Assembly (NCBI RefSeq): GCF_028281565.1
Contig: NZ_JANQJQ010000029.1
Coordinates: 1 to 64,000 of the forward strand
Direction: 5' to 3'
Length of the DNA stretch: 64,000 nt
DNA from: Seonamhaeicola sp.
Lineage (GTDB): Bacteria > Bacteroidota > Bacteroidia > Flavobacteriales > Flavobacteriaceae
Shown: piece after piece, positions 1 to 8,726 of the stretch
Layout: each line of letters opens with the position of its first letter
Numbering within the stretch: the first letter of the stretch is position 1
Program-made: the position numbers and the translations under genes
The notes under the pieces: generated by a model
What the model was told of the DNA's origin: nothing
Seen by the model: the letters and a program-made list of their open reading frames with translations, nothing else
The model's database searches: none

Positions 1-24
1 AGGCTCCCATTTCTGGAAGCCTTG

Positions 25-99
25 TGGGCGCGAAGGGATTCGAACCCCTGACCCCTTGGGTGTAAACCAAGTGCTCTGAACCAACTGAGCTACGCGCCC
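25..99 (-). tRNA. tRNA-Val (anticodon TAC)
   Basis: Read on the minus strand, the 7-bp acceptor arms GGGCGCG and CGCGCCC pair perfectly. The D arm contains GCTC-AGTTGGTTCA-GAGC, the anticodon stem is CTTGG/CCAAG, and the T arm AGGGG-TTCGAAT-CCCTT carries the standard TTC. The anticodon loop TTTACAC places TAC at positions 34-36, which reads GUA valine codons. CCA is not encoded, as is usual in Bacteroidota. The gene lies 61 nt downstream of folC on the same strand. Confidence 0.95.
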
Positions 100-160
100 T
101 CTAAATTGGACTGCAAATATAACCTAGTTTTTAATTCTGCAAAAACTTTTTTGAAAAAAA

Positions 161-1378
161 TTAAATTATTTCTGCCACCACAAATGTACTCCCTCCAATA
201 AATATAAAATCTTCCGGAGACGAATTATCTAAGGCTGCCGTATAAGCCTCATTTACTGAATTATAACTATTTCCAAAAAGTCCGTGATCATTAAAAAATT
301 GCCTCAGATCTTCAGCAGGTAATGCCCTGGAAATTGTTGGCTTGCAGAAATAATAAGTCGCCGCTTTTGGCAATAAGTCTATGATGGTATTTAGATCCTT
401 ATCATTCACAACACCGAAAACCATATGCAGGCTTTTAAAGGTTTCTTTTGATATTTGTTCCATCAGGTGTGTTAACCCTTCCCTGTTATGCCCTGTGTCG
501 CAAACTACTTTCGGTTTATGGTTTAAAACCTGCCAACGCCCTAGCAACCCGGTATTGTCAATAACATGTAACAACCCTTTTTTTAGGTCAGCATCAGATA
601 TGGTGTAGCCTTTAAGCCGTAATTCTTTTATAGCCTGAATAGCCGTTTTAATATTTTTAGATTGATAGCAGCCCTTTAGATCACTTTCTAAAACAGTCTC
701 TACTTCTTTATCGGCAAAAGTTATTTTACAATCATGTTGTTGGGCCAGTTTCTTGAAAACGGCCTTTGTTTCATTTTGGGTTTCACCGATCACAACAGGA
801 ATTCCCGGTTTAATAATACCCCCTTTTTCAGCAGCGATCTCTTCAAGGGTATCCCCTAAAAACTGAGTGTGATCCAACCCTATATTTGTGATTACCGAAA
901 CTTCCGGTGTTATAACATTGGTAGAATCTAACCTGCCACCCAGCCCGACTTCAACCACAACAATATCTACTTGCTGCTCTGAAAAATATTCAAATGCCAT
1001 ACCCACGGTCATTTCAAAAAAAGACAGCTGATTTGCTTTAAAAAAGGCCTTATTCCTATTAATAAACTCTATCACAAATTGTTTGCTTACAACCTGCCCG
1101 TTAATTTTAATACGCTCTCTAAAGTCTTTTAAATGAGGTGAAGTGTATAATCCCACTTTATAACCGGCTTCCTGTAGAACGGATGCCAGCATATGGCTCG
1201 TGGATCCTTTGCCGTTAGTACCGGCCACATGAATAGATCTGAAATTTTTATGCGGATCGTTTAAATGATCTGCCAATAAATAAGTATTATTTAAATCTGC
1301 TTTGTAAGCGGACTTTCCCTGACGTTGATACATTGGCAGTTGAGAAAACATCCAATGCAGTGTATCCTGATACGTCAT
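161..1378 (-). CDS. folC: Bifunctional folylpolyglutamate synthase/dihydrofolate synthase
   Basis: This cytosolic ATP-dependent Mur-ligase-family enzyme adds glutamate to dihydropteroate and to tetrahydrofolates. The 405-residue protein has the P-loop GTNGKGS at about residues 53-59. The FolC/Mur central motifs VVEVGLGGRLDSTN and ITNIGLDH follow, and DTGHN lies at the start of the C-terminal domain. The length is normal for FolC. The ATG start sits 3 nt after the tonB stop, so it is the last gene of an exbB-exbD-tonB-folC transcript. The functional link to TonB is unclear and probably only co-transcription. Family assignment is secure from motifs. Confidence 0.95.
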   Translation of the reverse strand: MTYQDTLHWMFSQLPMYQRQGKSAYKADLNNTYLLADHLNDPHKNFRSIHVAGTNGKGSTSHMLASVLQEAGYKVGLYTSPHLKDFRERIKINGQVVSKQFVIEFINRNKAFFKANQLSFFEMTVGMAFEYFSEQQVDIVVVEVGLGGRLDSTNVITPEVSVITNIGLDHTQFLGDTLEEIAAEKGGIIKPGIPVVIGETQNETKAVFKKLAQQHDCKITFADKEVETVLESDLKGCYQSKNIKTAIQAIKELRLKGYTISDADLKKGLLHVIDNTGLLGRWQVLNHKPKVVCDTGHNREGLTHLMEQISKETFKSLHMVFGVVNDKDLNTIIDLLPKAATYYFCKPTISRALPAEDLRQFFNDHGLFGNSYNSVNEAYTAALDNSSPEDFIFIGGSTFVVAEII

Positions 1379-1381
1379 TAG

Positions 1382-2230
1382 TTATTGTCCTAATTTGAAA
1401 TTCACTTTTACAAAACCGATCTGTTTTGCAGGCGCTTTAGAGTCCGGACGCCATTTATGGGACAAGGCTATTTTTTTTGCAGGTTCCAGCAGACATTGGG
1501 CCGTGTTGGTCGTCCCCTTTACACCCGGAGTGGCTTCTATGACATTACCATTTCTGTTCACAACGATCCTAACGATTACCATACCGGATTCGTTACAATC
1601 CTGTTTCATGGTTTTATAGGTGGCACGCCCTCTACCGTTTAAACCATAACCAACACCGCCACTTCCTGACCCGGGGCCTCCAAAATAACTGGGGGCATAC
1701 GGATCGCCATCCAATTGCCCTTTATCACCGGCTCGATTATCGTTTCCTTCACTGCCTGTTTCCGAACCTTCAGATTTGCTCACACCTCCGATTAAAGCAT
1801 CCAATTTCTTCTTCTTCTCTTCTTGCTCCCGCTTTTCTTTTGCTATGCGTTCCGCTTCAGCCTTTGCTTTTGCTTCTGCTATGGCTTTAGCCTTAGCCTC
1901 AGCTTCTTTCTGTTTTCTTATAGCTATGGCTTCCTCATCTTCTTGGGTTAAAACCTCTTCTTTTACTTCCTCAGCTTTGGTAGGTTCGGATTTGGATACA
2001 TCCGGTTGTGGAGGTTCATTTATTTCTTTGGGTTCCGATTTTACAGGTTTTTTAGGCTGTACCCTACCTTGACCTACACTTGAGTTCCCGAAGTTAACCG
2101 CCACACCGTACTCTTCTGGCGGATCCATATATTGAGGTCCTATCACAAAGATCAGTAACAACAAAATCAAATTGATCAGCACTGTTATTTTTGCTGAGTC
2201 CTTTTCGTGTTTTGTTTTAAAATATTTCAT
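1382..2230 (-). CDS. tonB: TonB-family energy transducer
   Basis: This protein probably carries proton-motive energy from ExbB/ExbD to TonB-dependent outer-membrane receptors. The 282-residue protein has one N-terminal membrane anchor (about residues 16-31, rich in Leu and Ile). A long Pro/Lys/Glu region follows, then a highly charged Ala/Glu/Lys helix (about residues 85-145) typical of TonB/TolA linkers, and a Gly-rich stretch. The C-terminal domain contains GMVIVRIVVNRNGNVIEATPG, the usual TonB beta-strand region. Two cysteines in this domain (in KQDCNESG and TAQCLLEP) could form a disulfide. It lies directly downstream of exbD. TolA is the alternative reading, but the C-terminal pattern favours TonB. 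Confidence 0.88.
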   Translation of the reverse strand: MKYFKTKHEKDSAKITVLINLILLLLIFVIGPQYMDPPEEYGVAVNFGNSSVGQGRVQPKKPVKSEPKEINEPPQPDVSKSEPTKAEEVKEEVLTQEDEEAIAIRKQKEAEAKAKAIAEAKAKAEAERIAKEKREQEEKKKKLDALIGGVSKSEGSETGSEGNDNRAGDKGQLDGDPYAPSYFGGPGSGSGGVGYGLNGRGRATYKTMKQDCNESGMVIVRIVVNRNGNVIEATPGVKGTTNTAQCLLEPAKKIALSHKWRPDSKAPAKQIGFVKVNFKLGQ

Positions 2231-2269
2231 CTTTAATGACTTTATTCAGAACCTCTAAATACTATAAAA

Positions 2270-2665
2270 TTACCTGGTGGCCTTAACCGCCAAAGTAGAT
2301 TTTATTCTGTTTCTATTGGCAATATCCATGATATAAACCACGTGTTTCATCTCCACATCCTGATCGGACCTTATGGTTATTGAAGATGTCGTGCTTCCTT
2401 GCATAGCCGTAAGAATGGCGTCTTCCAACTGGCTTTTGGGTACCATTTTCAAATCCACAAAATACTGGTGCTTTTTATTGACGCTCACCGATATGTTTTT
2501 AACCTGCGTGGTCTTACTGGACGATTTAGGTAACAACAGATCAATAGCTTCTGCAGAAACGAGCGTGGAAGCAATCATAAAAAAGATCAATAACAGAAAT
2601 ACAATATCCGTCATGGACGACATACTGAATTCCGGCGTAACTTTATTTCTTCCTCTAAAGTTCAT
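2270..2665 (-). CDS. exbD: ExbD/TolR-family biopolymer transport protein
   Basis: This is a small inner-membrane partner of ExbB in the TonB energising complex. The 131-residue protein has one transmembrane helix near residues 15-40. The helix begins SSMTDIVFLLLIFFMI, and the Asp in MTDIVF matches the essential membrane-embedded aspartate of ExbD/TolR. A periplasmic domain follows and ends near MDIANRNRIKSTLAVKATR. The length is typical. The start is the ATG at 2663-2665, and only 1 nt separates it from the exbB stop, indicating translational coupling. TolR is the alternative, but the neighbouring TonB-type gene supports ExbD. Confidence 0.92.
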   Translation of the reverse strand: MNFRGRNKVTPEFSMSSMTDIVFLLLIFFMIASTLVSAEAIDLLLPKSSSKTTQVKNISVSVNKKHQYFVDLKMVPKSQLEDAILTAMQGSTTSSITIRSDQDVEMKHVVYIMDIANRNRIKSTLAVKATR

Positions 2666-2666
2666 A

Positions 2667-3374
2667 CTATGTAGGTTCGTTTAAGTGATCTAAAAACTCT
2701 AACGAATTAGCTTCCATCTGATACACCACTTTGTCGGTTCTAACTACTAAATGGTTGTAGGCCATATAAGCTACAATTCCAACAATTAAACCGCCAACTG
2801 TGGTGGTCATAGCCGTATACAATCCGCCTGCCAATACATCCATCTGGATGGAACCTCCGGCATTAGCCAATTCAAATATTGCTAATATCATTCCAACAAC
2901 CGTACCAAGAAATCCGATCATTGGTGCGGCTCCTGAAATAGTAGCCAAAATACTTACGTTCTTTTCCAGTCCGTAAATTTCCAAACGTCCGGCATTTTCA
3001 ATAGTAGTATTAATATCAGCCAGTGGTTTCCCTATCCTGGTGATGCCTTTTCCAATCAATCTTGATACCGGCGTGTTTACCTGGGCACATAATACTTGTG
3101 CCGAATCTATTTTACCATTACTTACATAATCTTTGATTTGATTCATAAAGTTTGAATCCACCTTAGACGCTGCTTTTATGGCAAAAAGCCTTTCAAAATA
3201 AATATAAGTGGCAAATACCAGCAGTAAAAACAGAATAGCTATAATAACTTGTCCCGCTGCACCACCACTGGTTATTAGTTCAATGATTGAAAGGGTTTTT
3301 TCAACTGATTCTCCTTCAGCAAGTGTTTCAGCTCCTTCCTGAGCATTTTGTAGGGTTAAAAATAGGTTTAGCAT
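2667..3374 (-). CDS. exbB: ExbB/TolQ/MotA-family proton channel protein
   Basis: This inner-membrane proton-channel subunit works with ExbD and TonB. The 235-residue protein has a hydrophobic helix at about residues 38-60 (GGAAGQVIIAILFLLLVFATYIY read across the region). The MotA/TolQ/ExbB core lies between about residues 125 and 215, including SGAAPMIGFLGTVVGMI and MTTTVGGLIVGIVAYM. These are the two conserved pore-lining helices. It is the first gene of a four-gene operon and is preceded by a near-ideal Bacteroidota promoter. Confidence 0.93.
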   Translation of the reverse strand: MLNLFLTLQNAQEGAETLAEGESVEKTLSIIELITSGGAAGQVIIAILFLLLVFATYIYFERLFAIKAASKVDSNFMNQIKDYVSNGKIDSAQVLCAQVNTPVSRLIGKGITRIGKPLADINTTIENAGRLEIYGLEKNVSILATISGAAPMIGFLGTVVGMILAIFELANAGGSIQMDVLAGGLYTAMTTTVGGLIVGIVAYMAYNHLVVRTDKVVYQMEANSLEFLDHLNEPT

Positions 3375-3427
3375 ATAATATAAATTTATTGCAACTGTAT
3401 AACGTTACTTTTTTTGTTAAAGTATAA

Positions 3428-3458
3428 CAAAAATAGTTTTTGATGAAAACCAGACAAA
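3428..3458 (-). promoter_or_regulatory. Bacteroidota-type promoter for exbB operon
   Basis: On the minus strand TTTG (3455-3458) is followed by exactly 19 nt and TATTTTTG (3428-3435). This is a full match to the TTTG-N19-TAnnTTTG consensus. Transcription would start about 46 nt upstream of the exbB ATG. The site sits in the 122-nt gap behind nhaD. Confidence 0.72.
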
Positions 3459-3496
3459 CAATTATTAGACCAAATGCTAAATATGGCAAAAAATAA

Positions 3497-4888
3497 TTAC
3501 AGGATGCCTCTCATAACCATGAATACTGCAGAGCCTACAACAAAGCCTATCAGGGCTAACCAGGATATTTTTCGTAAGTACCAGAAAAAGTCAATTTTTT
3601 CCATACCCATGGCAACAACACCAGCAGCAGAACCAATAATTAACATACTACCACCGGTACCTGCTGAAAAGGCAATGAAATGCCAAAGTTGATGATCTAA
3701 GGGCTCAGAGAACATCCCCAAACTGGCGGCTACTAACGGCACATTATCAATAACGGCCGAACCAACACCTAAAAACATAATTACCAGATCCGATACACCT
3801 CCTGCTTCTATTTCCGTTCCTAATTGCGGCGTGCTGGCTCTTAACCAATCGGCAGCACCAAACAGAATGCCTAACGATTCCAAAGCAGCTACGGCCATCA
3901 ATATCCCTAAGAAGAATAAGATACTCGGTAACTCTATTTTTGACAAGGAGTAATGCACCGGACTGTGGTGGGCATGCGCATCACTTTCAGTAGAATCCAC
4001 CTCTGTTAAACTGAATTTAGAACTACTGTATATTTCAGCAAAAATGGCCACAACACCTAGAGACAACATCATACCTACATACGGCGGTAAATGCGTTATC
4101 ATTTTAAAGATCGGTACAAAAACAATGGCTCCCAATCCTAAATAAAGCATGGTTGAGCTAAATCTTGATTTTGGTTTTTCCTCAGCTTCTTCAATATCCA
4201 GATCGCCTTTGAACGCCGGTAAGAACGATGCTATTAAAGACGGTACGGCCATACAGAAAAATGATGGGATGAATAAATAAGCAATTAAATTTCCGGTGGT
4301 TACTTTTTTACCAATCCATAACATGGTGGTGGTAACATCACCGATAGGAGACCAGGCACCACCGGCATTAGCCGCTATGATGATCAAACCTGCATACCAG
4401 ATTCTTGTATTTCTGTCTCTGACTATTTTTTGAAGAATGGAAACAAGTACGATCGTAGCCGTTAAATTATCAATGATAGCCGAAAGAATGAACGCCAAAA
4501 CGGAGAATATCCACAGGATCTTTGTTTTCTTCTTCGTTTTTATAAATCCTTTGATAGTGGCAAACCCATCAAAATAATCGATGATCTCAACGATGGTCAT
4601 GGCGCCTAAAAGGAACACTAAAATCTCCGAAGTCTTCCCTAAATGATGCAATAGGGTTTCTTCCATCAGGTGCGTCTTCTCTTCATGTTCCAACAATCCG
4701 AAATTCTCTAAAAGCGCATGTTTGCCGGAATCAAACCATTCCGGGAATGTCTCGAGACCAAGCGCAATACAGGCCCAACATATGGCCATCATGACCAGGG
4801 CAGGAATTAATTTATCTATTTTTATACTGTGTTCAAGGGTAATGGCCAAATAGCCCATTACGAAAACTAAAATAATTACTGCCTCCAT
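3497..4888 (-). CDS. nhaD: NhaD-type Na+/H+ antiporter
   Basis: This is a polytopic inner-membrane protein (463 residues) predicted to exchange Na+ for H+. About a dozen hydrophobic segments are visible. Characteristic sequence includes AFILSAIIDNLTATIVLVSIL and GAWSPIGDVTTTMLWIGKK. A second IDN-type membrane motif, SAVIDNVPLVAASLGM, lies near the C-terminus, matching the duplicated ion-transporter fold. A His-rich segment (DAHAHHSPVHYS, about residues 301-312) lies in a loop and could be a pH or metal sensor, but that is inference. The length fits NhaD. The gene is 8 nt downstream of the amino-acid dehydrogenase, so it may share its transcript. Confidence 0.9.
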   Translation of the reverse strand: MEAVIILVFVMGYLAITLEHSIKIDKLIPALVMMAICWACIALGLETFPEWFDSGKHALLENFGLLEHEEKTHLMEETLLHHLGKTSEILVFLLGAMTIVEIIDYFDGFATIKGFIKTKKKTKILWIFSVLAFILSAIIDNLTATIVLVSILQKIVRDRNTRIWYAGLIIIAANAGGAWSPIGDVTTTMLWIGKKVTTGNLIAYLFIPSFFCMAVPSLIASFLPAFKGDLDIEEAEEKPKSRFSSTMLYLGLGAIVFVPIFKMITHLPPYVGMMLSLGVVAIFAEIYSSSKFSLTEVDSTESDAHAHHSPVHYSLSKIELPSILFFLGILMAVAALESLGILFGAADWLRASTPQLGTEIEAGGVSDLVIMFLGVGSAVIDNVPLVAASLGMFSEPLDHQLWHFIAFSAGTGGSMLIIGSAAGVVAMGMEKIDFFWYLRKISWLALIGFVVGSAVFMVMRGIL

Positions 4889-4896
4889 ATGTTAAT

Positions 4897-6123
4897 TTAA
4901 ATAAGTTGGTTTAATGCAATCTCAAAAGCAGTAGCACTCAACCCCGTTTTAGACGGATTTTTGCTATATACTTTTTCAATGGCTTCTTTAATTGTATTTG
5001 ATGTATCGTTAAAAATTGCTTCGTCTGTCATTTGTACTTTACGTTCCATAAAGTAGGCAAACACCCGGGCCATACCACAGTTGGAAATAAAGTCCGGGAT
5101 CAAACTCACCCGGTAATCGGTGTGCTCCATAATGGGCCCGAAAAGTATTTCTTTATCGGCAAAGGGTACATTGGCACCACAGGATACCACTTCCAAACCG
5201 CTATCGATCATTTCATCTATTTGATGAATGGTGATCAAGCGCGAAGCTGCACACGGAGCAAAAATCTCGGTGTTAATGGCCCAAATCCGTTTGTTAGCTT
5301 CTTCAAAAGGCATCATATCGCCGGCCGCTAATGTATTGCCCTTTTTGGTTAGAAAAAAATGACATATGTCATCAAAGGAAAAACCGTCTTCATTGATCAC
5401 GCCTCCGGCTATATCTATGATGCCTACTATTTTGGCTCCCATCTGGGACAAATAAAACGCTGCTGCCGCCCCAACATTTCCAAAGCCCTGAACTACAGCC
5501 CGCTTCCCTTTAATATTACCACCGTAAATATCATAATAATGCTTCACGGCTTCGGCCACGCCAAAACCCGTGATCATATCTGCAACAGTATATTTTCTGG
5601 AAATATCCGGCGAGTACACAGGGTTTTCAAGAACTTTGATAACACCATGTCTTAACTGACCAATCCGGTTTATTTTATCAGCTTCGGTAGGTTTAAAATG
5701 GCCGTTAAAAACACCCTCCTGCGGATGCCAGACACCACTTTCCTCTGTTATGGGGATGACCTCATGAGTTTCATCAACATTCATATCGCCACCGGTACCG
5801 TAATAGCTTTTTAGCAAAGGGGAAACGGCCGCATACCAACGTTCCAATACGCCTTTTTTCCCCGGATCTTTCGGGTCGAAATTGATTCCCGATTTAGCAC
5901 CGCCAATAGCCGGCCCCGAAACCGTGAATTTAATTTCCATAGTTTTTGCTAATGACAACACTTCATTCATATCCAGGCCCTTTCTCATGCGTGTTCCGCC
6001 ACCAGCGGCACCGCCCCTTAAAGAGTTGATCACTACCCATCCTTCTGCATCTGTTTTGGAATCTTTCCAATTAAAAACTATTTCTGGTTTTTTGTTTTCG
6101 TATCGTTTTAATAATTCTTTCAT
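4897..6123 (-). CDS. Glu/Leu/Phe/Val dehydrogenase
   Basis: This NAD(P)-dependent enzyme oxidatively deaminates an amino acid to the 2-oxo acid and ammonium. The N-terminal catalytic domain contains GGAAGGGTRMRKG and SGPAIGGAKSGINFDP, with the catalytic lysine. The Rossmann domain contains VVQGFGNVGAAAAFYLSQMG. The phrase FAPCAASRLI is also typical. I chose the ATG at 6121-6123 (408 residues, beginning MKELLKRYENKK). An in-frame TTG four codons upstream is less likely. The exact substrate cannot be fixed by eye. nhaD follows after 8 nt. Confidence 0.9.
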   Translation of the reverse strand: MKELLKRYENKKPEIVFNWKDSKTDAEGWVVINSLRGGAAGGGTRMRKGLDMNEVLSLAKTMEIKFTVSGPAIGGAKSGINFDPKDPGKKGVLERWYAAVSPLLKSYYGTGGDMNVDETHEVIPITEESGVWHPQEGVFNGHFKPTEADKINRIGQLRHGVIKVLENPVYSPDISRKYTVADMITGFGVAEAVKHYYDIYGGNIKGKRAVVQGFGNVGAAAAFYLSQMGAKIVGIIDIAGGVINEDGFSFDDICHFFLTKKGNTLAAGDMMPFEEANKRIWAINTEIFAPCAASRLITIHQIDEMIDSGLEVVSCGANVPFADKEILFGPIMEHTDYRVSLIPDFISNCGMARVFAYFMERKVQMTDEAIFNDTSNTIKEAIEKVYSKNPSKTGLSATAFEIALNQLI

Positions 6124-6225
6124 TTTATATATCAATAATTCAACTTATAGCCTAAAATCCGGGGATCTGAAAATATGGAACCAGGTGTAGCTAAAGTTGC
6201 GTCATAGTATATAAATGCTTTTTTA

Positions 6226-6294
6226 GATTCCCGTCTGCACGGGAATGACAATTTCAACGGAAACCCCGAGACAAAGCCTCAGGGAATTCTTTTT
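6226..6294. repeat. Composite double-hairpin repeat, copy A
   Basis: Two short palindromes (a CCCGT...ACGGG hairpin and a CCCCGAGAC...GCCTCAGGG hairpin) are joined by TGACAATTTC. A close relative lies at 61891-61970. Both copies sit just downstream of a minus-strand gene (anmK here) and end in an A/T run, so they may also act as terminators. Confidence 0.75.
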
Positions 6295-6334
6295 GATCAA
6301 AGTAACAAATATAAAAAACTTAAGGGCTTAAATA

Positions 6335-7417
6335 TTAATTTTGAATTATTTTTGAGGCCAGGTATATTTTACCGGAGCTGTGATCTTTGGAGGCACCGGT
6401 AACACTCGCTAAGCAGTTGGTTTCATTTCTAAGCTTTAAAACCCCTAAAAACCCGAAGATGAGGGCCTCTTTAAATTCTATGATAGCCTTTGAAGGGATC
6501 ACAATTTTGTTGTTGGAAAGTGCTTTAATCCTTTCAATTAAAAACGTGTTATAAGTACCCCCACCGGTTATAAACACGGAACTATTCGGTTTTCCCGAAA
6601 CACTTTCGGATATCTGAATGGCCATATGTTCCACAAAGGTCCTTAATACATTATTCATATGACTTTCATAAGCATCAATTAACGGAAACACATGGTCGCA
6701 TACCCATTCCAATCCCAGCGATTTAGGCGGTGATGCTTTATAAAAGCTTAACGCATTAAGTTGTTGTAACAGGTCGGCATTAATGCTGCCTTTTGCTGCC
6801 AATTGTCCTCCGTCATCATACTCAAGGCCAAGTTTGTTCACATAATGATTCAACACAATGTTTGCCGGACAAATATCATAGGCTATGCGTTTATTATCGA
6901 TTTTAGTAGAAATATTGGCAAACCCGCCCAGGTTCATACAAAAATCATAATCTGCAAACAATAGTTCGTCGCCTATGGGGACTAAAGGCGCCCCTTGTCC
7001 GCCCAACTCGACATCCTGTACCCTGAAATCGCAAACCACCCTTTGATTTAATAAAGCTGCCAAATGCGGCATATTCCCGATTTGATAGGTTAATGTTTTC
7101 TCCGGCCGGTGCAAAGCCGTATGGCCGTGTGAGCAAACAGCATCTATCTCAGTGATATTATTGCTTTTGATAAAATCTTTAATGACGGTTGCTAAATGCG
7201 TAGTATAATCTTCATCAATTTGCTGTAGTGCTTCTTTTGAAACGTTCACCAGATCTTTTAAAATCGTTTTCCATTCGATTGTATAAGGAACGGTTTCAAC
7301 GCATTCGATTTTAAATTTCCAGGTAGTATCAAACTGAAAAACTACATGAATTAAGTCCATACCATCTAATGACGTTCCGGACATCACCCCTATAATATTA
7401 TAGCTTGATTTTATCAT
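6335..7417 (-). CDS. anmK: Anhydro-N-acetylmuramic acid kinase
   Basis: This cytosolic enzyme of peptidoglycan recycling hydrolyses the 1,6-anhydro ring and phosphorylates anhydro-MurNAc to MurNAc-6-phosphate. The N-terminal phosphate-binding motif GVMSGTSLDGMDL is intact. The family motifs VCSHGHTALH, GGQGAPLVPIGDE and CMNLGGFANIS follow, and the second glycine-rich motif is FITGGGTYNTFL. I used the ATG at 7415-7417 (360 residues). An in-frame TTG at 7426 precedes it by three codons. The gene is divergent from the acyl-CoA dehydrogenase across a 92-nt gap. Confidence 0.95.
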   Translation of the reverse strand: MIKSSYNIIGVMSGTSLDGMDLIHVVFQFDTTWKFKIECVETVPYTIEWKTILKDLVNVSKEALQQIDEDYTTHLATVIKDFIKSNNITEIDAVCSHGHTALHRPEKTLTYQIGNMPHLAALLNQRVVCDFRVQDVELGGQGAPLVPIGDELLFADYDFCMNLGGFANISTKIDNKRIAYDICPANIVLNHYVNKLGLEYDDGGQLAAKGSINADLLQQLNALSFYKASPPKSLGLEWVCDHVFPLIDAYESHMNNVLRTFVEHMAIQISESVSGKPNSSVFITGGGTYNTFLIERIKALSNNKIVIPSKAIIEFKEALIFGFLGVLKLRNETNCLASVTGASKDHSSGKIYLASKIIQN

Positions 7418-7437
7418 ATTAAACAAAAATAGACATA

Positions 7438-7472
7438 TTCGTTAAAAATATCGCATCAAATATTTATATTTG
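7438..7472 (+). promoter_or_regulatory. Promoter for acyl-CoA dehydrogenase
   Basis: TATATTTG at 7465-7472 matches the TAnnTTTG -7 element exactly. TTCG at 7438-7441 (3 of 4 to TTTG) lies 23 nt upstream. The start codon is at 7510, leaving a leader of roughly 30 nt. Confidence 0.55.
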
Positions 7473-7509
7473 CTATTATTTTTTAATAAATCAATAATTT
7501 ATCTGGATT

Positions 7510-8652
7510 ATGGATTTTAAGCTTTCAGAAGAACATATCATGATCAGGGATGCAGCCAGAGAGTTTGCACAAACCGAATTACTTCCGGGCGTTGTTGAAC
7601 GCGACAATAAACAGGAATTCCCTGATACGTTAGTTAAAAAAATGGGCGAATTAGGATTTATGGGCGTTATGGTAGACCCCAAATACGGCGGTAGCGGTAT
7701 GGACACCATCTCCTATGTACTTATTATGGAAGAGCTTTCCAAAATTGATGCTTCGGCATCGGTGATGGTTTCGGTAAATAATTCCCTGGTTTGTTACGGC
7801 CTGGAAACTTACGGAACGGAAGCACAAAAAGAAAAATACTTAACGCCTTTGGCTGCCGGCGAAAAATTAGGCGCCTTTTGTTTAAGCGAACCGGAAGCCG
7901 GCAGTGATGCCACATCACAGAGAACCACGGCTATAGATAAGGGCGATCACTATGTATTGAACGGCACAAAGAACTGGATCACAAATGGTGGACGTGCTGA
8001 TATTTATTTGGTCATTGCACAAACCGATAAAGATAAAGGGTCCCATGGGATCAATGCTTTTATTGTAGAAAAAGGCATGAAAGGCTTTGATATTGGTCCT
8101 AAAGAAGACAAACTGGGGATCAGAGGTAGTGATACGCATACCTTACAATTTAATGATGTCAAAGTCCCTAAAGAAAATAGAATCGGCGCCAATGGTTCCG
8201 GGTTTAGATTCGCCATGAAAACCTTGTCAGGGGGCCGTATAGGTATTGCGGCACAAGCGCTGGGGATTGCCCAGGGTGCTTATGAATTGGCTTTAAAATA
8301 CAGTAAGGAACGCAAAGCTTTTGGCACCGAAATTTCCAATCACCAGGCCATCGCGTTTAAATTAGCCGATATGTACACCGAAATAGAAGCCGCCAGGCTA
8401 TTGGTTATGAAAGCTGCCACCGATAAAGATGCCGGTGCTAATTACGACCGTTCCAGCGCCATGGCCAAATTATACGCCTCGGAAGTTGCTATGAAGCACA
8501 CCGTTGAAGCCGTACAAATTCACGGTGGTAATGGCTTTGTAAAGGAATACCATGTGGAGCGCCTGATGCGTGATGCTAAAATCACCCAGATCTACGAAGG
8601 CACCAGTGAAATTCAGAAGATTGTGATTTCGAGGAGTATTTTAAGAGATTAA
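7510..8652 (+). CDS. Acyl-CoA dehydrogenase
   Basis: This FAD-dependent enzyme introduces the alpha-beta double bond into acyl-CoA and passes electrons to electron transfer flavoprotein. The 380-residue protein shows the whole family pattern. AFCLSEPEAGSDATS is the FAD/substrate signature, and WITNG follows. Near the C-terminus QIHGGNGFVKEYHVERLMRDAK is followed by QIYEGTSEIQ, where the Glu of YEGTSE is the catalytic base position of short/medium/butyryl-type enzymes. Length and start (ATG at 7510) are standard. It is a single gene facing the helicase convergently. Chain-length specificity cannot be read from sequence; short-chain is most likely. Confidence 0.95.
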   Translation: MDFKLSEEHIMIRDAAREFAQTELLPGVVERDNKQEFPDTLVKKMGELGFMGVMVDPKYGGSGMDTISYVLIMEELSKIDASASVMVSVNNSLVCYGLETYGTEAQKEKYLTPLAAGEKLGAFCLSEPEAGSDATSQRTTAIDKGDHYVLNGTKNWITNGGRADIYLVIAQTDKDKGSHGINAFIVEKGMKGFDIGPKEDKLGIRGSDTHTLQFNDVKVPKENRIGANGSGFRFAMKTLSGGRIGIAAQALGIAQGAYELALKYSKERKAFGTEISNHQAIAFKLADMYTEIEAARLLVMKAATDKDAGANYDRSSAMAKLYASEVAMKHTVEAVQIHGGNGFVKEYHVERLMRDAKITQIYEGTSEIQKIVISRSILRD

Positions 8653-8656
8653 TTTT

Positions 8657-8703
8657 GTCATTCTGAACTTGCCTGTGCTGAACTTGTTTCAGTATTTCAG
8701 AAT
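8657..8703. repeat. Palindromic intergenic repeat (TTCTGAA family)
   Basis: Arms ATTCTGAA (8660-8667) and TTCAGAAT (8696-8703) flank an inner CTGAA-CTTG-TTTCAG hairpin. The element lies between the convergent acyl-CoA dehydrogenase and helicase genes. Related elements occur at 22388-22462 and 49277-49349. Confidence 0.7.
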
Positions 8704-8726
8704 CTCATTATAATTGTGTTTTAGCT

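Noticed and set aside
6124-6135. TTG start giving a longer amino-acid dehydrogenase
   Set aside because: An ATG four codons downstream gives the expected N-terminus, and TTG starts are rare. The same reasoning was applied at 7426, 28189 and 38509.
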